DNA of 64,000 bases from Streptomyces albipurpureus. GTDB lineage: Bacteria > Actinomycetota > Actinomycetes > Streptomycetales > Streptomycetaceae. The position numbers and the translations under genes were made by a program. Of this stretch, positions 8,825 through 17,097 are shown piece by piece. The stretch lies in contig NZ_JAMQAW010000029.1 in the NCBI RefSeq assembly GCF_023701525.1, positions 1 to 64,000 of the forward strand. The letters run 5' to 3'. Under the pieces are notes generated by a model that worked only from the letters and a program-made list of their open reading frames with translations, ran no database searches and had not been told where the DNA came from. Within the stretch, counting starts at the first letter, position 1; every line of letters begins with the position of its first letter.

Positions 8825-9535
8825 TCAGGCAGCCGCCGTCACCCTCCCCGACTCCTTCCGTCGGCTCGCCACCGGCTTGCGGAGGGGGTTGCACAGCCGA
8901 TCAGCTACCACGAGCGCCCCTTCCACCAGGAGCGCCAGTCCGGCCGCGAGCAGGGCGCCAGCCACCACCTGCGGGGTGTTGTAGGTGTTGAAGCCCGCCG
9001 TGATGATGCGCCCGAGACCGCCCTGGCCGACCATTGATGCGATGGTGGCGGTGGCCACCACTTGCACCGCGGCGGAGCGCAGTCCGGTCATCAGCAGTGG
9101 ATACGCCAGAGGGAGCTCCACTCGGAAGAAGAGCTGCCAGCCGGACATCCCCATCCCCCGCGCCGCCTCCAGCACCGCACGGTCCACCTCCCGCATCCCG
9201 ACATAGGCGTTCGTCAGCAGCGGCGGTACCGCGAACAACACCAGAGCGATGATCGTCGGGGCATAACCCGCGGTCCGTAGCGGAGTGAGCATAAAGAGGG
9301 CGAGCACCGCGAACACGGGTATCGCCCGGCCCGCATTGGACACATTGACCGCGAGCGCACCTCCCTTGCCCAGATGCCCGAGCCACAGGGCGATGGGCAG
9401 GGCGATGGCGCAGGCGAGCAGAAGCGCGACCCCGCTCACATACACATGCTCGCCCAGTCGGTGCCAGGCACCGCTCTCACCGTCCCAGTTGGAGCCGGTG
9501 GTCAGCCAGGTCCAGGCATCTGCCAGCACTCCCAT
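8825..9535 (-). CDS. ABC transporter permease, OpuC/ProW type (second)
   Basis: A 236-residue membrane protein of the betaine/carnitine/choline permease family, with about six hydrophobic segments. The cytoplasmic EAA-like loop reads LEAARGMGMSGWQLFFRVELPLAYPLLMTGLRSAAVQ. Its ATG overlaps the stop codon of the upstream permease gene by 1 nt (TGATG), indicating translational coupling, so the two permeases probably form a heterodimeric channel. The basic C-terminal tail (RKPVASRRKESGRV) is cytoplasmic. Confidence 0.92.
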   Translation of the reverse strand: MGVLADAWTWLTTGSNWDGESGAWHRLGEHVYVSGVALLLACAIALPIALWLGHLGKGGALAVNVSNAGRAIPVFAVLALFMLTPLRTAGYAPTIIALVLFAVPPLLTNAYVGMREVDRAVLEAARGMGMSGWQLFFRVELPLAYPLLMTGLRSAAVQVVATATIASMVGQGGLGRIITAGFNTYNTPQVVAGALLAAGLALLVEGALVVADRLCNPLRKPVASRRKESGRVTAAA

Positions 9536-10329
9536 CAGGCCACCCCCTCCGCCATCTCGGCGTCCGCCCGCCGTGTGGCGTCCTCCACCGGGCCGCCCCT
9601 GGCCGTCCGTATTCGGTCACCGCGCCGCGCCTTCCCCGAGCTCTGCCTTCTCGGAGGGCGTGCCCATGGCGTGAGCAGTCGCTGTACCGCCAGCAGCAGC
9701 AGATCCGCCACCACCGCCAGCACCACGCAGAGAACGGACGCGGTCAACACCTGTGCCTTGAAGGTCGTCTGCACTCCGTCGTCGATCAGATTGCCCAGCC
9801 CGCCCTTGCCGACCAGCGCACCGACCGTCGTCAGGGCGACCGTCGACACCGTGGCGATGCGCAGACCCGCCATGACCGCGGGCAGCGCCAGCGGCAATTC
9901 GACCTCCCAGAGCAACCGCCCGGGCCCGTAACCCATGCCCCGAGCGGCCTCCCGTGCTTCTGCCGGCACGGCCTCCAGGCCAGCGAGGATGTTCCGCACC
10001 AGAATGGTCAGCGAATAGAGCACCAGCCCGGTCACCACAAGTGCGGATGACAACCCGAAGACGGGCAACAGCAGTGAGAACATCGCCAGCGAGGGGATCG
10101 TGTAGAGCAGCGTCGTCAGGCCCAGCACCGCGCCGGCGAAGGCCGGCTTCGCACGGGCGAAGAGAGCCAACGGAAAGGCCACCGCGAGACCGATCAGCAC
10201 CGATGCCACGGTGATCCAGATGTGCTCGACCGTCGCGTCGGTCAACTCCTGACCACGGCTGCGGAGATACTCCCCGCATATCCAGTCATTGGCCGCCAGA
10301 CAGCCCTGTGCGGCCAGCCGCATACTCAT
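9535..10329 (-). CDS. ABC transporter permease, OpuC/ProW type (first)
   Basis: A 264-residue permease starting MSMRLAAQGCLAANDWICGEYL. It shows the family loop EAREAARGMGYGPGRLLWEVELPLALPAVMAGLRIATVSTVAL and about six membrane spans. The ATG at 10329 is chosen because GGAGGAGGGGG lies immediately upstream; a second ATG at 10323 is possible. An extended frame to 10410 runs into the promoter region and is unlikely. It is the first gene of the minus-strand permease-permease-receptor operon and shares a 128-bp intergenic region with the divergent ATPase gene. Confidence 0.9.
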   Translation of the reverse strand: MSMRLAAQGCLAANDWICGEYLRSRGQELTDATVEHIWITVASVLIGLAVAFPLALFARAKPAFAGAVLGLTTLLYTIPSLAMFSLLLPVFGLSSALVVTGLVLYSLTILVRNILAGLEAVPAEAREAARGMGYGPGRLLWEVELPLALPAVMAGLRIATVSTVALTTVGALVGKGGLGNLIDDGVQTTFKAQVLTASVLCVVLAVVADLLLLAVQRLLTPWARPPRRQSSGKARRGDRIRTARGGPVEDATRRADAEMAEGVA

Positions 10330-10457
10330 GCTCCCCCTCCTCCCCACCACTGCCGAACGTATGTCTGCCGACCATAACCTTGGCCACTGACAATCGCTTG
10401 AGAGCGCCATACAGCGGCAACATGCCCTTCACACTGCACCCGTCACAATGGGGAATC

Positions 10458-11660
10458 ATGATCCGTTTCGAGCAGGTAACCAAGCGCTATCCGGATGGGA
10501 CGACGGCGGTCGACGATCTGTCGTTCGAGGTGGCCGAGGGCGAACTGGTCACACTCGTCGGGCCGTCCGGCTGCGGCAAGACGACCACGATGAAGATGGT
10601 CAACCGCCTCATTGAACCGAGCAGCGGGCGCATACTCATGGACGGCGAGGACGTCTCATCCGTGAACCCGGTCGAACTCCGGCGCCGTATCGGCTATGTC
10701 ATTCAGCAGGTCGGTCTCTTCCCCCACAAGACGGTCCTGGAGAACACCGCCACCGTCCCCCATCTCCTCGGCTGGCAGCGCGCCAAGGCCCGGACCCGTG
10801 CCGCGGAGCTGCTGGATCTGGTGGGTCTGGACCCCTCGGTGTACGGCGACCGCTACCCCGAGCAGCTCTCCGGAGGACAGCGTCAGCGAGTCGGAGTGGC
10901 ACGCGCCCTCGCCGCTGACCCGCCCGTCCTGCTGATGGACGAACCCTTCGGCGCCGTGGACCCCGTCGTACGCGAGCACTTGCAGAACGAGTTCCTCAAG
11001 CTCCAGTCGCAGGTCCGCAAGACCGTCCTCTTTGTGACCCACGACATCGAGGAAGCGGTCCGGCTCGGTGACCGCATCGCAGTCTACGGCCAGGGGCGGA
11101 TCGAGCAGTTCGATGCGCCGGCCGCCGTCCTGGGCACTCCAGCCACCCCGTACGTAGCCGATTTCGTCGGTGCCGACCGCGGACTCAAGCGGCTGTCGGT
11201 GACCCCCATCGAAGAGAGCGACCTCGAACAGCCGCCGGTCGTACACCTCGATGACCCGCTGCCTCGGGAGCTCGGGGCGCGCTGGGCCGTGGTGCTGGAC
11301 AGCGCCGGCAATCTGCACGGCTGGCTCTCCGCCGAGCACGCCCGCGCGGCGGGGTCCGCAGGCTCAACGGTCCGAGAGCACGCCCGCCGTATGGACGCTT
11401 GGCTACCGCTCGGCGCGTCGCTCAAACAGGCCTTCGCCACGATGCTCCAGCATGATGCCGGTTGGATCGCGGTCATCGACGAGGGGCCGGGACGCTTCCT
11501 GGGTGTGCTCACCCCGGCGAAGCTGCATGAAGCGCTGCGGCGTTCCATCGACGCGGACGCCCAGGATGTCCCACGTACCGCGGTCGAGTTGGACTCCATC
11601 AGCACGGTCCCCTCGGCTGCGGGGCCGGCATCGAGCGACGGGCGGGGAATCAAGCGCTGA
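10458..11660 (+). CDS. ABC transporter ATPase with CBS domains, OpuCA/ProV type
   Basis: A 400-residue ATPase. The nucleotide-binding domain (2-240) shows Walker A GPSGCGKTTT, signature LSGGQRQRVGVARAL, Walker B VLLMDEPFGA and the H-loop FVTHDIEEA. Residues 270-385 contain two CBS-like units, which in OpuCA/OpuA proteins sense ionic strength or c-di-AMP and gate transport. The ATG at 10458 begins MIRFEQVTKRYPDG, the usual start for this family; upstream in-frame codons are in the promoter region. Unlike typical opuC operons, this gene is divergent from its permease and receptor genes, so co-regulation must act from the shared region 10330-10457. Confidence 0.92.
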   Translation: MIRFEQVTKRYPDGTTAVDDLSFEVAEGELVTLVGPSGCGKTTTMKMVNRLIEPSSGRILMDGEDVSSVNPVELRRRIGYVIQQVGLFPHKTVLENTATVPHLLGWQRAKARTRAAELLDLVGLDPSVYGDRYPEQLSGGQRQRVGVARALAADPPVLLMDEPFGAVDPVVREHLQNEFLKLQSQVRKTVLFVTHDIEEAVRLGDRIAVYGQGRIEQFDAPAAVLGTPATPYVADFVGADRGLKRLSVTPIEESDLEQPPVVHLDDPLPRELGARWAVVLDSAGNLHGWLSAEHARAAGSAGSTVREHARRMDAWLPLGASLKQAFATMLQHDAGWIAVIDEGPGRFLGVLTPAKLHEALRRSIDADAQDVPRTAVELDSISTVPSAAGPASSDGRGIKR

Positions 11661-11688
11661 GTCGCGCCGTGGGGTGCGGTCGAGCCGG

Positions 11689-11834
11689 CCGTCGCTCAGC
11701 CGCATGAGCGCGGGTGTCCAGCGGGTTGCCGGGAAGAGCTTGACGGCGTCCGCGCCGGCGGTGACGGCGGCGACGGCCTCGGTCGGTGTGTCGACGCCGG
11801 GGATGACACCGTCGCTCAGCCGCATGAGCGCGGG
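11689..11834. repeat. 26-bp direct repeat, 120-bp period
   Basis: The sequence beginning ccgtcgctcagccgcatgag occurs identically at 11689-11714 and 11809-11834. It flanks the aldolase-like remnant and probably marks the rearrangement that created it. Confidence 0.85.
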
Positions 11835-11841
11835 CGAAGTC
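11689..11841 (-). pseudogene. Remnant of a KDPG/KDPGal aldolase-like gene
   Basis: Read on the minus strand, this segment gives a stretch containing GVDTPTEAVAAVTAGADAVKLFPA. This closely resembles the GVxTPTEAxxAxxAGAxxxKxFPA core of 2-dehydro-3-deoxy-6-phospho(galacto)nate aldolases, including the Schiff-base Lys. Nothing upstream or downstream continues the fold; the frame runs on into unrelated sequence. A 26-bp direct repeat (11689-11714 and 11809-11834, period 120 bp) bounds the segment and duplicates the peptide ALMRLSDG at both ends. I read it as a gene fragment stranded by deletion or duplication in the 382-bp gap between the ATPase gene and folP. Confidence 0.6.
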
Positions 11842-12042
11842 TCCACCGCCTGGTTGTGGCGTCGCGCCCACCACAGCGGTCCGCGAGCGACCGAGCCCCG
11901 GGCCCGGACCGCCTGAGCTCGGGTGCTGCGCACCGCTCCCCGGCATGCACAACGCCCGAATAGTGGGGTCGGGGCGGCCCAGCCGCGGGAAAGCACAGGA
12001 CCGGAGGCCGCGGCTGTCGGCGAGCGGGCCTAGGCTGGACGT

Positions 12043-12882
12043 ATGAGTACGTTGCGCGGGTTGCCGGAGTGGGATCGCTGTGCGGTCATGGGGGTCGTCA
12101 ATGTGACACCCGACTCCTTCTCTGACGGCGGTCGCTGGTTCGACACCACCACCGCGGTCAAACGCGGCCTCGATCTCGTCGCCGATGGAGCGGACCTCGT
12201 CGACGTCGGTGGTGAATCCACCCGCCCCGGCGCCAGCCGGGTGGACGAGGAGGAAGAGCTGCGCCGGGTCGTTCCCGTCGTCCGCGGGCTGGTCGCCGAA
12301 GGGATCACCGTGTCCGTGGACACCATGCGCGCTCGGGTGGCCGATCAGGCCGTCGCGGCCGGGGCCGTACTCGTCAATGACGTCAGCGGCGGGCTCGCGG
12401 ACCCCGCCATGGTCCCCGCCGTCGCTTCCGCCGAGGTCCCCTTCGTCGTCATGCACTGGCGGGGCTTCAGCCACGACATGAACAGTCGAGCCGTGTACGA
12501 GGACGTCGTCGCCGAGGTCACCGCAGAGCTACGCGGCCGGATGGAGGCCGTCGTCGACGGCGGTATCGACCCCGACCGGATCATCATCGACCCGGGGCTC
12601 GGCTTCGCCAAGGAGGCGGTGCACGACCTGGCACTGGTCGCCCACCTCAGTGACCTGCGGAGCCTGGGCCGCCCGCTGCTGGTGGCAGCCTCCCGGAAGC
12701 GATTCCTCGGCCATGTACTGGCCAAGGACGGCACTCCCCCGCGAGCCAGGGAGCGAGACGCCGCCACCGCGGCCATCTCCGCCATCGCGGCACACGAGGG
12801 CGCCTGGGCCGTGCGGGTGCATGAAGTGCAGGCCACCGCGGATGCCGTCCGGGTCGCTCGCGCCGTCGAGGCCGCCCGGTGA
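12043..12882 (+). CDS. folP: Dihydropteroate synthase
   Basis: A 279-residue enzyme that condenses 6-hydroxymethyl-dihydropterin diphosphate with p-aminobenzoate; it is the sulfonamide target. All family blocks are present: MGVVNVTPDSFSDGG (16-30), LVDVGGESTRPGA, VLVNDVSGG, VVMHWRG, IIDPGLGFAKE and the C-terminal phosphate-binding SRKRFLG. It is the first gene of a plus-strand folate cluster; its stop overlaps the next start by 4 nt. The ATG at 12043 has no strong ribosome-binding site in GGCTGGACGT. Confidence 0.97.
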   Translation: MSTLRGLPEWDRCAVMGVVNVTPDSFSDGGRWFDTTTAVKRGLDLVADGADLVDVGGESTRPGASRVDEEEELRRVVPVVRGLVAEGITVSVDTMRARVADQAVAAGAVLVNDVSGGLADPAMVPAVASAEVPFVVMHWRGFSHDMNSRAVYEDVVAEVTAELRGRMEAVVDGGIDPDRIIIDPGLGFAKEAVHDLALVAHLSDLRSLGRPLLVAASRKRFLGHVLAKDGTPPRARERDAATAAISAIAAHEGAWAVRVHEVQATADAVRVARAVEAAR

Positions 12883-13343
12883 GCCGTACCGACATCGAGT
12901 TGGTCGAAGAGGCCAACACCACGTTCTACGAGACGATGGAGCGGGGCGACTTCCAAGCCCTCTCAGAGCTGTGGCTGGAGGATGAGATCTCCTGCATCCA
13001 CCCCGGCTGGCCGGTCCTCTCCGGGCGCGGTGAAGTGCTGCGTTCCTACGCCCTGATCATGGCGAACACCGAGTACATCCAGTTCTTCCTCACCGATGTG
13101 AAGGTGAATGTCGCCGGGGACACCGCCCTGGTGACCTGCACGGAGAACATCCTCAGCGGCGGTCCCGCCGAGGAGAGCGGTGAGCTGGGTCCACTGGTGG
13201 GACAGCTTGTCGTGGCCACCAACGTGTTCCGCCGCACCCCAGAAGGCTGGCGCATCTGGTCGCACCACGGCTCACCGGTTCTGACGGAGAGCGACGAGGA
13301 GGAGAACGGCGGAAACGCCGATGACGCCGACACCGCCGCCTAG
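12879..13343 (+). CDS. NTF2-like (SnoaL-type) protein in folate cluster
   Basis: A 154-residue protein with the cone-shaped NTF2-like fold, judged from VEEANTTFYETMERGDFQALSELWLEDEISCIHPGWPVLSGRGEVLRSY and the C-terminal GWRIWSHHGSPV. Such domains act as small-molecule isomerases, hydrolases or binding proteins; no catalytic assignment is possible here. Its GTG overlaps the folP stop codon (GTGA), so translation is coupled. A 221-bp gap follows before folB. The acidic tail SDEEENGGNADDADTAA is probably disordered. Confidence 0.88.
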   Translation: MSRTDIELVEEANTTFYETMERGDFQALSELWLEDEISCIHPGWPVLSGRGEVLRSYALIMANTEYIQFFLTDVKVNVAGDTALVTCTENILSGGPAEESGELGPLVGQLVVATNVFRRTPEGWRIWSHHGSPVLTESDEEENGGNADDADTAA

Positions 13344-13564
13344 GGCGCTCCCCGGCCAGCAGCGGCCCCGAGCCCGGCGGGGGGCACGGCCTGAGGTTTG
13401 GCCGATCATGCCCCGGGCAGGTGCCCGAATCAATCGCCCGGGTACCCGGCCACCGCACCCATGCGCGAAGGGTGTCAGTGGTCGCAGGTAGATTCGATGG
13501 GGGACACAGGCTGCTCGGAGGCGGTCCGGTGCCCGTCAGACCTACGACAGCAGGAGTGATTCGC

Positions 13565-13924
13565 GTGGATCGTGTCGCGCTGCGCGGCCTCAAGGCCCGC
13601 GGGCACCATGGCGTCTTCCCCCGGGAGCGCGAAGAGGGCCAGACCTTCATCGTCGACCTGGTGCTCGGCCTCGACACCCGCCCTGCGGCGGCAGATGACG
13701 ACCTTGCGAAGACCGTGCACTACGGCGTCGTGGCGGAGGAAGTCGTGGCGGTCGTCGAAGGAGAACCCGTCGATCTCATCGAAACCCTCGCCGAGCGGAT
13801 CGCCCGGACCTGCCTCAAACACGACGGAGTCGAGCAGGTCGAGGTGGTGGTCCACAAACCGGACGCACCCATCACCGTGCCCTTCGACGACGTATCGATC
13901 ACCATCACCCGGAGCCGAGTATGA
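13565..13924 (+). CDS. folB: Dihydroneopterin aldolase
   Basis: A 119-residue enzyme converting 7,8-dihydroneopterin to 6-hydroxymethyl-7,8-dihydropterin plus glycolaldehyde. Family features are VALRGLKARGHHGVFPREREEGQTFIVDLVL (with the conserved Glu of EREEGQ), ETLAERIARTCL and the C-terminal VVVHKPDAPI. The GTG at 13565 is chosen because AGGAG (13552-13556) lies 8 nt upstream; the GTG at 13556 would overlap that site. The stop overlaps the folK start by 4 nt (ATGA). Confidence 0.96.
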   Translation: MDRVALRGLKARGHHGVFPREREEGQTFIVDLVLGLDTRPAAADDDLAKTVHYGVVAEEVVAVVEGEPVDLIETLAERIARTCLKHDGVEQVEVVVHKPDAPITVPFDDVSITITRSRV

Positions 13925-14508
13925 GCGACCCCACGGTGCAGCCGGTACCCGCGTCCGTCGTCGAGCAGGTGGACGCGGCAGACGCCACCCTCTCCAATCC
14001 CAAGCGTGCCGTGGTCTCCCTCGGTTCCAATCTGGGCAATCGCCTGGAGACCCTTCAGGGCGCGATCGACGCGCTGGAGGACACGCCCGGGGTGCGGATC
14101 AAGGCGGTGTCACCGGTGTACGAGACCGAGCCATGGGGCGTGGACCCCGGCTCCCAGCCCTCGTACTTCAACGCCGTGGTGCTGCTCAAAACCACCCTGC
14201 CCCCGATATCGCTGCTGGAGCGGGGTCAGGCCATCGAGGAAGCCTATGAGCGGGTGCGCGAGGAGCGTTGGGGGCCGCGGACCATCGATGTCGACATCGT
14301 GACGTACGCGGACATCGAATCGGACGACCCCGCGCTCACCCTGCCCCACCCCCGCGCACACCAGCGGGCCTTCGTGCTGGCGCCTTGGCTGGATGTGGAC
14401 CCGGAGGCCGAACTGCTGGGACATGGGCCGGTCGCGGGGCTGCTGGAGGATGTCAGCCAGGAAGGTGTGCTCGCCCGCGCCGATCTGGAACTTCGGCTGC
14501 CGGAGTAG
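13921..14508 (+). CDS. folK: 6-hydroxymethyl-7,8-dihydropterin pyrophosphokinase
   Basis: A 195-residue HPPK catalysing pyrophosphoryl transfer from ATP to the pterin, the step before FolP. Visible motifs are VSLGSNLGNRLETLQGAI (residues 37-54), RWGPRTIDVDIVTY with the two metal-binding aspartates, and LPHPRAHQRAFVLAPWLDVDP. A poorly conserved N-terminal extension of about 33 residues precedes the domain, but the ATG overlaps the folB stop, which supports this start. Confidence 0.96.
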   Translation: MSDPTVQPVPASVVEQVDAADATLSNPKRAVVSLGSNLGNRLETLQGAIDALEDTPGVRIKAVSPVYETEPWGVDPGSQPSYFNAVVLLKTTLPPISLLERGQAIEEAYERVREERWGPRTIDVDIVTYADIESDDPALTLPHPRAHQRAFVLAPWLDVDPEAELLGHGPVAGLLEDVSQEGVLARADLELRLPE

Positions 14509-14656
14509 TCGTTAGGCTCTTGCGTTGGGTGTACACCGCGGGTGTTCCGCGGTGCTGCTCGGCATGGTCTTCGACAGGCCCAGGTCAGGTCCCTCCGCGG
14601 ATCCAGCGGTAGATCATTTCGGTAGTCGGCAAGGTGAGGAAGGGCGTGCTCTCTCG

Positions 14657-15151
14657 GTGAAGCAACTACGGCTCGGTGTACTGGCCGGTCTCTTCGCCGG
14701 GGCCGGGGTGCTCTCCTGGGCGGCTGCCCGGCTGTGGGAGGCCTTTGGCAGTCTGCCCAGCGTGCCACTCGCCGCACCCATCGTGCTCGCGGCCATCGCG
14801 GCCATCCTCACGGCGACGGCGCTATCGCTACGAACCCGGTTGAAGGCCCAGCGCGAGCGACGACCAGGGGCCAAGAGAGTGGAGCCGCTGATGGCGGCGC
14901 GGGCTGTGGTCTTCGGGCAGGCGAGCGCATTGGTGGCAGCGCTCGTCAGCGGGATGTACGGAGGGACAGGGGTGTTCCTGCTGGGCTCGCTCGACATTCC
15001 GTCGCGTCGGGACCAGGCGATCTACGCAGGCTTCTCGGTGGTGGCGGGGGTGGCGGTGATCGCCGCAGCCTTCTTCCTTGAGCGCGTCTGCCGCCTCCCA
15101 GACGACAGCGACCCCACCAACCCCACCGGACCTGGACCAGCCCACGCCTAA
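14657..15151 (+). CDS. DUF3180-family membrane protein
   Basis: A 164-residue protein with four hydrophobic helices (about 5-28, 35-58, 85-110, 120-143) separated by a basic loop RTRLKAQRERRPGAKR. It matches the DUF3180 type that follows folK in actinobacteria; its function is unknown. The GTG at 14657 (VKQLRLGVLAGLFAG) is preferred because GAGGAAGGG lies upstream, though at 13 nt spacing; the longer frame from 14525 has an unlikely N-terminus. Last gene of the folate cluster, directly followed by repeat R2. Confidence 0.86.
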   Translation: MKQLRLGVLAGLFAGAGVLSWAAARLWEAFGSLPSVPLAAPIVLAAIAAILTATALSLRTRLKAQRERRPGAKRVEPLMAARAVVFGQASALVAALVSGMYGGTGVFLLGSLDIPSRRDQAIYAGFSVVAGVAVIAAAFFLERVCRLPDDSDPTNPTGPGPAHA

Positions 15152-15159
15152 GCGGTCTC

Positions 15160-15566
15160 CCCTTGGCGGGGTGCCTACGGTGAGGACGGCTGCCGGTGCC
15201 CAAGGCTTGGGTGCTTGGGCAGGGCGCCCCCGTGTTCCCCTTGGCGGGGGGCCTGTCTCGGTGGGGTGAGCGTGTGTCGTGGGCTTGGGTGCATGGGCCT
15301 AGCGACCCCGTTCCTGTGGTGCTCACCCGAGGTGAAGGGTTCCGTCCTCAAACGCCGGACGGGCTGGGGTGCCCCCTGGCGGGGTCTGTCTATTGGCGGG
15401 CTGCTGGTGCGCCGAGGACTTGGGTTTTCGGGCTGTGGGGTCTTGTCTTGGTTGGGGTTGGGGGGTGCTATCGGGGGTGACTCCTCAGCGTCGACGGCCT
15501 GAAGCGACTCCGAGCCACCAAGGCTGCCTTGCCGTCGATCGCTTCCGGGGACACCCCCTGCGCGCC
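15160..15566 (-). repeat. Dispersed modular repeat, copy R2 (inverted)
   Basis: Inverted copy of the element at 401-850 and 16054-16390. The module containing gaggagtcacccccgatagc lies at about 15450-15566 on the minus strand, the core around 15335-15367, and the module taggcccatgcaccc at about 15287-15305. Its middle (15505-15530) has diverged. It starts right at the 3' end of the DUF3180 gene. Confidence 0.7.
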
Positions 15567-16053
15567 CCCATCCGACGCTTGGTTCCCTGGTCCTGACGAT
15601 CTAGTCAGCTGAAGGGGGCGCGTCCCCCTGCGGTGGCTGCTTCCCCTGGGTGGGTCGGGGTCTCGAGCCGTCGCCCTTGGCCTTGTTGCCGCCCACGCGC
15701 CGGGACTGGATCGTCGAACACCTGGCGGGTGATTGCGGGACCCACACCGCCTATCGCCCGGCTGATCGCGGCCGAGGTTCATCCTGAAGCCCGCCTGCAC
15801 CTGTTGCCAAGAGGGATACCTCAGTGAAAAGAGCCCCCACGGTGCGCGAAGGCGTCCCCTCCGCCCCTCGTCATGAGTGTCCACACAGAAACGGATCCCC
15901 CGTGTCCGGCCGAGGGGACGCAACCACAGCGCGACGTCTTTCGCCTGTGTGAGACGTGAGTACAAGCAACCTGCCCCAGTTCCTCGCGGGCCACCGACAC
16001 GGAGGCACTCTCGCCTGGTTTCTCCACATGACACGCCTTGGAGCAAGGTGACC
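15567..16053. other. Gene-free segment between inverted repeat copies
   Basis: The 487 bp between R2 and R3 differs from both repeats and shows no convincing gene: the only open frames are short, with unremarkable composition and no recognisable motif. With R2 and R3 it makes up most of the 1.25-kb gap between the convergent DUF3180 and folE genes. Confidence 0.5.
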
Positions 16054-16390
16054 GGGCTTGGGCTTGGGGGCGCGCAGGGGGTGTCCCCGGAAGCGATCGA
16101 CGGCAAGACCCGCACGCCGGATCAAAGAAGCTTCAGGCCGTCGACGCTGAGGAGTCACCCCCGATAGCACCCCCCAACCACCACAGGACAAGACCCCTGA
16201 GACCGGGAACCAAGACCACACCCCGAGCAGCCCACCCCAAGACAAGCCCCCGCGCAAGGTCCCACCCCAGCCCGTCCGGCGATTGAGGACGGAACCCTCC
16301 ACCCCAGGTGGGGACAACAGGAACGGGGGCGCTAGGCCCATGCACCCACCTGCCGAAGGGCCCCCGCCAAGGGAACCCTCAGCTCAGGCC
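16054..16390 (+). repeat. Dispersed modular repeat, copy R3
   Basis: Third copy, direct relative to R1 and inverted relative to R2. Positions 16054-16179 match 401-525 almost base for base; the core lies at 16267-16298 and the 3' module (ctaggcccatgcacccac) near 16330-16350. The element ends about 15 bp before the folE stop codon. Each of the three copies adjoins the 3' end of a gene. Confidence 0.7.
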
Positions 16391-16405
16391 CCCGCACGGG
16401 CAGAC

Positions 16406-17017
16406 TCAGCGGGATCTGGCCATGATCAGGCTCATGGCCTCGTTGCGGGTCGCCGGGTCCCGGAGCTGGCCCCGGACTGCGGAGGTGATCGTTTTTGCGC
16501 CTGGCTTGCGTACTCCTCGCATGGTCATGCACATGTGCTCGCACTCCACCACCACGATCACTCCTCGCGGCTCCAGGATCTCCATCAAGGAGTCCGCGAT
16601 CTGTGTGGTGAGTCGTTCCTGCACCTGTGGGCGACGGGCGAAGACATCCACGAGTCGGGCCAACTTCGACAGCCCCGTGATCTTCCCGTCAGTCGAGGGG
16701 ATGTAGCCGACGTGCGCTACCCCCACGAAGGGGACCAGGTGGTGCTCGCAGCTGCTCATCACCTCGATGTCCTTCACCAGGACCATTTCGTCATGGCCGA
16801 GATCAAAGGTGGTGGTCAGCACATCGCGCGGCTCCTGCCACAGCCCGGCGAAAATCTCCCTGTACGCCCGTGCCACCCGCGCAGGGGTCTCCCTTAGGCC
16901 CTCGCGGTCCGGGTCCTCCCCGACCGCGATGAGTAGTTCGCGCACGGCGTTCTCGGCCCGCTTCTCGTCGAACTCGCCAGTCGTGCCGTCGCCGTCCAGC
17001 GTCACCGGGTCGGTCAT
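16406..17017 (-). CDS. folE: GTP cyclohydrolase I
   Basis: A 203-residue enzyme making 7,8-dihydroneopterin triphosphate from GTP, the first step of folate synthesis. Motifs are GLRETPARVARAY, the zinc- and substrate-site SCEHHLVPFVGVAHVGYIP, GLSKLARLVDVFARRPQVQERLT and VECEHMCMTMRGVRKPGAKT. The ATG at 17017 is chosen because GAGGCACAG precedes it; the longer frame from 17053 would run into a strong hairpin. It lies downstream of ftsH on the same strand, separated by that hairpin. Confidence 0.97.
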   Translation of the reverse strand: MTDPVTLDGDGTTGEFDEKRAENAVRELLIAVGEDPDREGLRETPARVARAYREIFAGLWQEPRDVLTTTFDLGHDEMVLVKDIEVMSSCEHHLVPFVGVAHVGYIPSTDGKITGLSKLARLVDVFARRPQVQERLTTQIADSLMEILEPRGVIVVVECEHMCMTMRGVRKPGAKTITSAVRGQLRDPATRNEAMSLIMARSR

Positions 17018-17059
17018 CTGTGCCTCGTTCCTCTTGCTCTGGCCTGCGGTCATACAAAT

Positions 17060-17097
17060 GCCGCGTCCCCCCAGGCTAAAACCTGGGGGGACGCGGC
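17060..17097 (-). terminator. 16-bp perfect hairpin between ftsH and folE
   Basis: Perfect inverted repeat GCCGCGTCCCCCCAGG with a 6-nt loop, located 49 nt after the ftsH stop and 43 nt before the folE start (minus strand). It is followed by ATTTGTAT but has no real U-tract. It can act as an ftsH terminator, or as an attenuator or mRNA-stabilising structure in the folE leader. Confidence 0.8.

Noticed and set aside
11403..11996. Full 197-residue minus frame as a functional aldolase
   Set aside because: Only about 50 residues resemble the aldolase; the remainder overlaps the ABC ATPase gene antisense, so it was called a remnant.
15160..16390. Insertion sequence bounded by R2 and R3
   Set aside because: No transposase frame or DDE-type motif in the enclosed DNA and no clear target duplication; left as a repeat pair.
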